Shown: one piece after another, positions 41,747 through 41,825 of the stretch
Position numbering within the stretch: position 1 is the stretch's first letter
Layout: each line of letters begins with the position of its first letter
Assembly (NCBI GenBank): GCA_019416065.1
Contig: DXYB01000015.1
Span: 1 to 41,825, forward strand
Source of the DNA: Acidaminococcus sp.
GTDB taxonomy: Bacteria > Bacillota > Negativicutes > Acidaminococcales > Acidaminococcaceae
DNA length: 41,825 nt
Reading direction: 5' to 3'
Notes under the pieces: generated by a model
What the model was told of the DNA's origin: nothing
Database searches by the model: none
The model's input: the letters and a program-made list of their open reading frames with translations, nothing else
Position numbers and translations under genes: made by a program

Positions 41747-41825
41747 CTAGGCAAAAAGATCTTCCGGCACGGCTTCGTCCATCCCCACCACAAAACACAA
41801 GCGCTCGATCCGGCTGATCAGCCGG
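41747..41825 (-). CDS. C-terminal end of an unidentified gene (truncated by window edge)
   Basis: An open frame enters from the right edge and ends at a TAG (41749-41747) that sits in the ribosome site of the sigma gene. The last 25 residues read RLISRIERLCFVVGMDEAVP then EDLFA. The tight junction makes it part of the same operon. Too little is present to name it. Confidence 0.55.
   Translation of the reverse strand, partial: RLISRIERLCFVVGMDEAVPEDLFA
41810..41825. repeat. perfect 16-bp palindrome at the window edge
   Basis: CCGGCTGATCAGCCGG is perfectly self-complementary and ends exactly at the edge of the window, within the partial gene. It may continue beyond the edge. Confidence 0.6.

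Noticed and set aside
1..41825. CRISPR arrays, insertion sequences, rRNA genes
   Set aside because: No direct-repeat series, transposase-like frame or rRNA-like sequence was seen on either strand.

Overview
The window looks like a housekeeping stretch of chromosome from an anaerobic, amino-acid-fermenting Negativicutes bacterium, most likely Acidaminococcaceae (Acidaminococcus or a close relative). This is inferred from gene content, not from a marker gene. Firmicute-type gene orders (mfd / SpoVB-like / hup / DivIC-like; yebC-ruvCAB / SpoIID-like / queA-tgt-yajC-secDF) sit beside glutamate dehydrogenase, an L-serine deaminase operon, a group B-type [FeFe] hydrogenase and a C. beijerinckii-type NADP secondary alcohol dehydrogenase. 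Coding density is very high. No gene-free gap exceeds 300 bp; the largest, about 250 bp upstream of gdhA, holds a terminator, inverted repeats and a promoter.

Layout. 1-9.9 kb (+): a DUF1934 protein overlapping argS, then pyrG, glpX, mfd and a SpoVB/MurJ-like flippase. 10-11.6 kb (+): HU, a DivIC/FtsB-like division protein and a HAD phosphatase. 11.67-13.4 kb (-): tRNA-Pro(CGG) with a near-consensus promoter, and an exported DUF4127 protein. 13.5-15.2 kb (+): rsmD, coaD and a coiled-coil protein. 15.4-19.6 kb: gdhA (+) facing a serine uptake and deamination operon (-; symporter, sdaAB, sdaAA) that diverges from a LysR regulator (19.75 kb, +). 20.6-24.7 kb: an acyltransferase-3 membrane protein (-) and the Trk K+ uptake pair trkA-trkH (+). 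24.8-30.1 kb (+): secondary alcohol dehydrogenase, COG0523/CobW GTPase, threonine synthase and [FeFe] hydrogenase. 30.2-39.8 kb (+): yebC, ruvC-ruvA-ruvB, SpoIID-like, queA, tgt, yajC, 5-FTHF cyclo-ligase, secD and secF. 39.87-41.83 kb (-): a compact accessory cassette of a sigma-70-family factor, a signal-less N-acetylmuramoyl-L-alanine amidase, DUF1659, DUF2922 and a 48-residue YvrJ-family membrane peptide, preceded by the tail of one more gene.

How the genes work together. The metabolic genes fit an anaerobe that takes up serine and glutamate, deaminates them (SdaAA/SdaAB, Gdh) and balances redox through hydrogenase and alcohol dehydrogenase. The 31-39.8 kb block combines Holliday-junction resolution, queuosine modification of tRNA and the accessory Sec translocon. 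The least explained part is the minus-strand cassette at the right end. Its gene set suggests a self-regulated lysis or secretion module of phage or bacteriocin origin, but its function is inferred and DUF1659 and DUF2922 have no known role.
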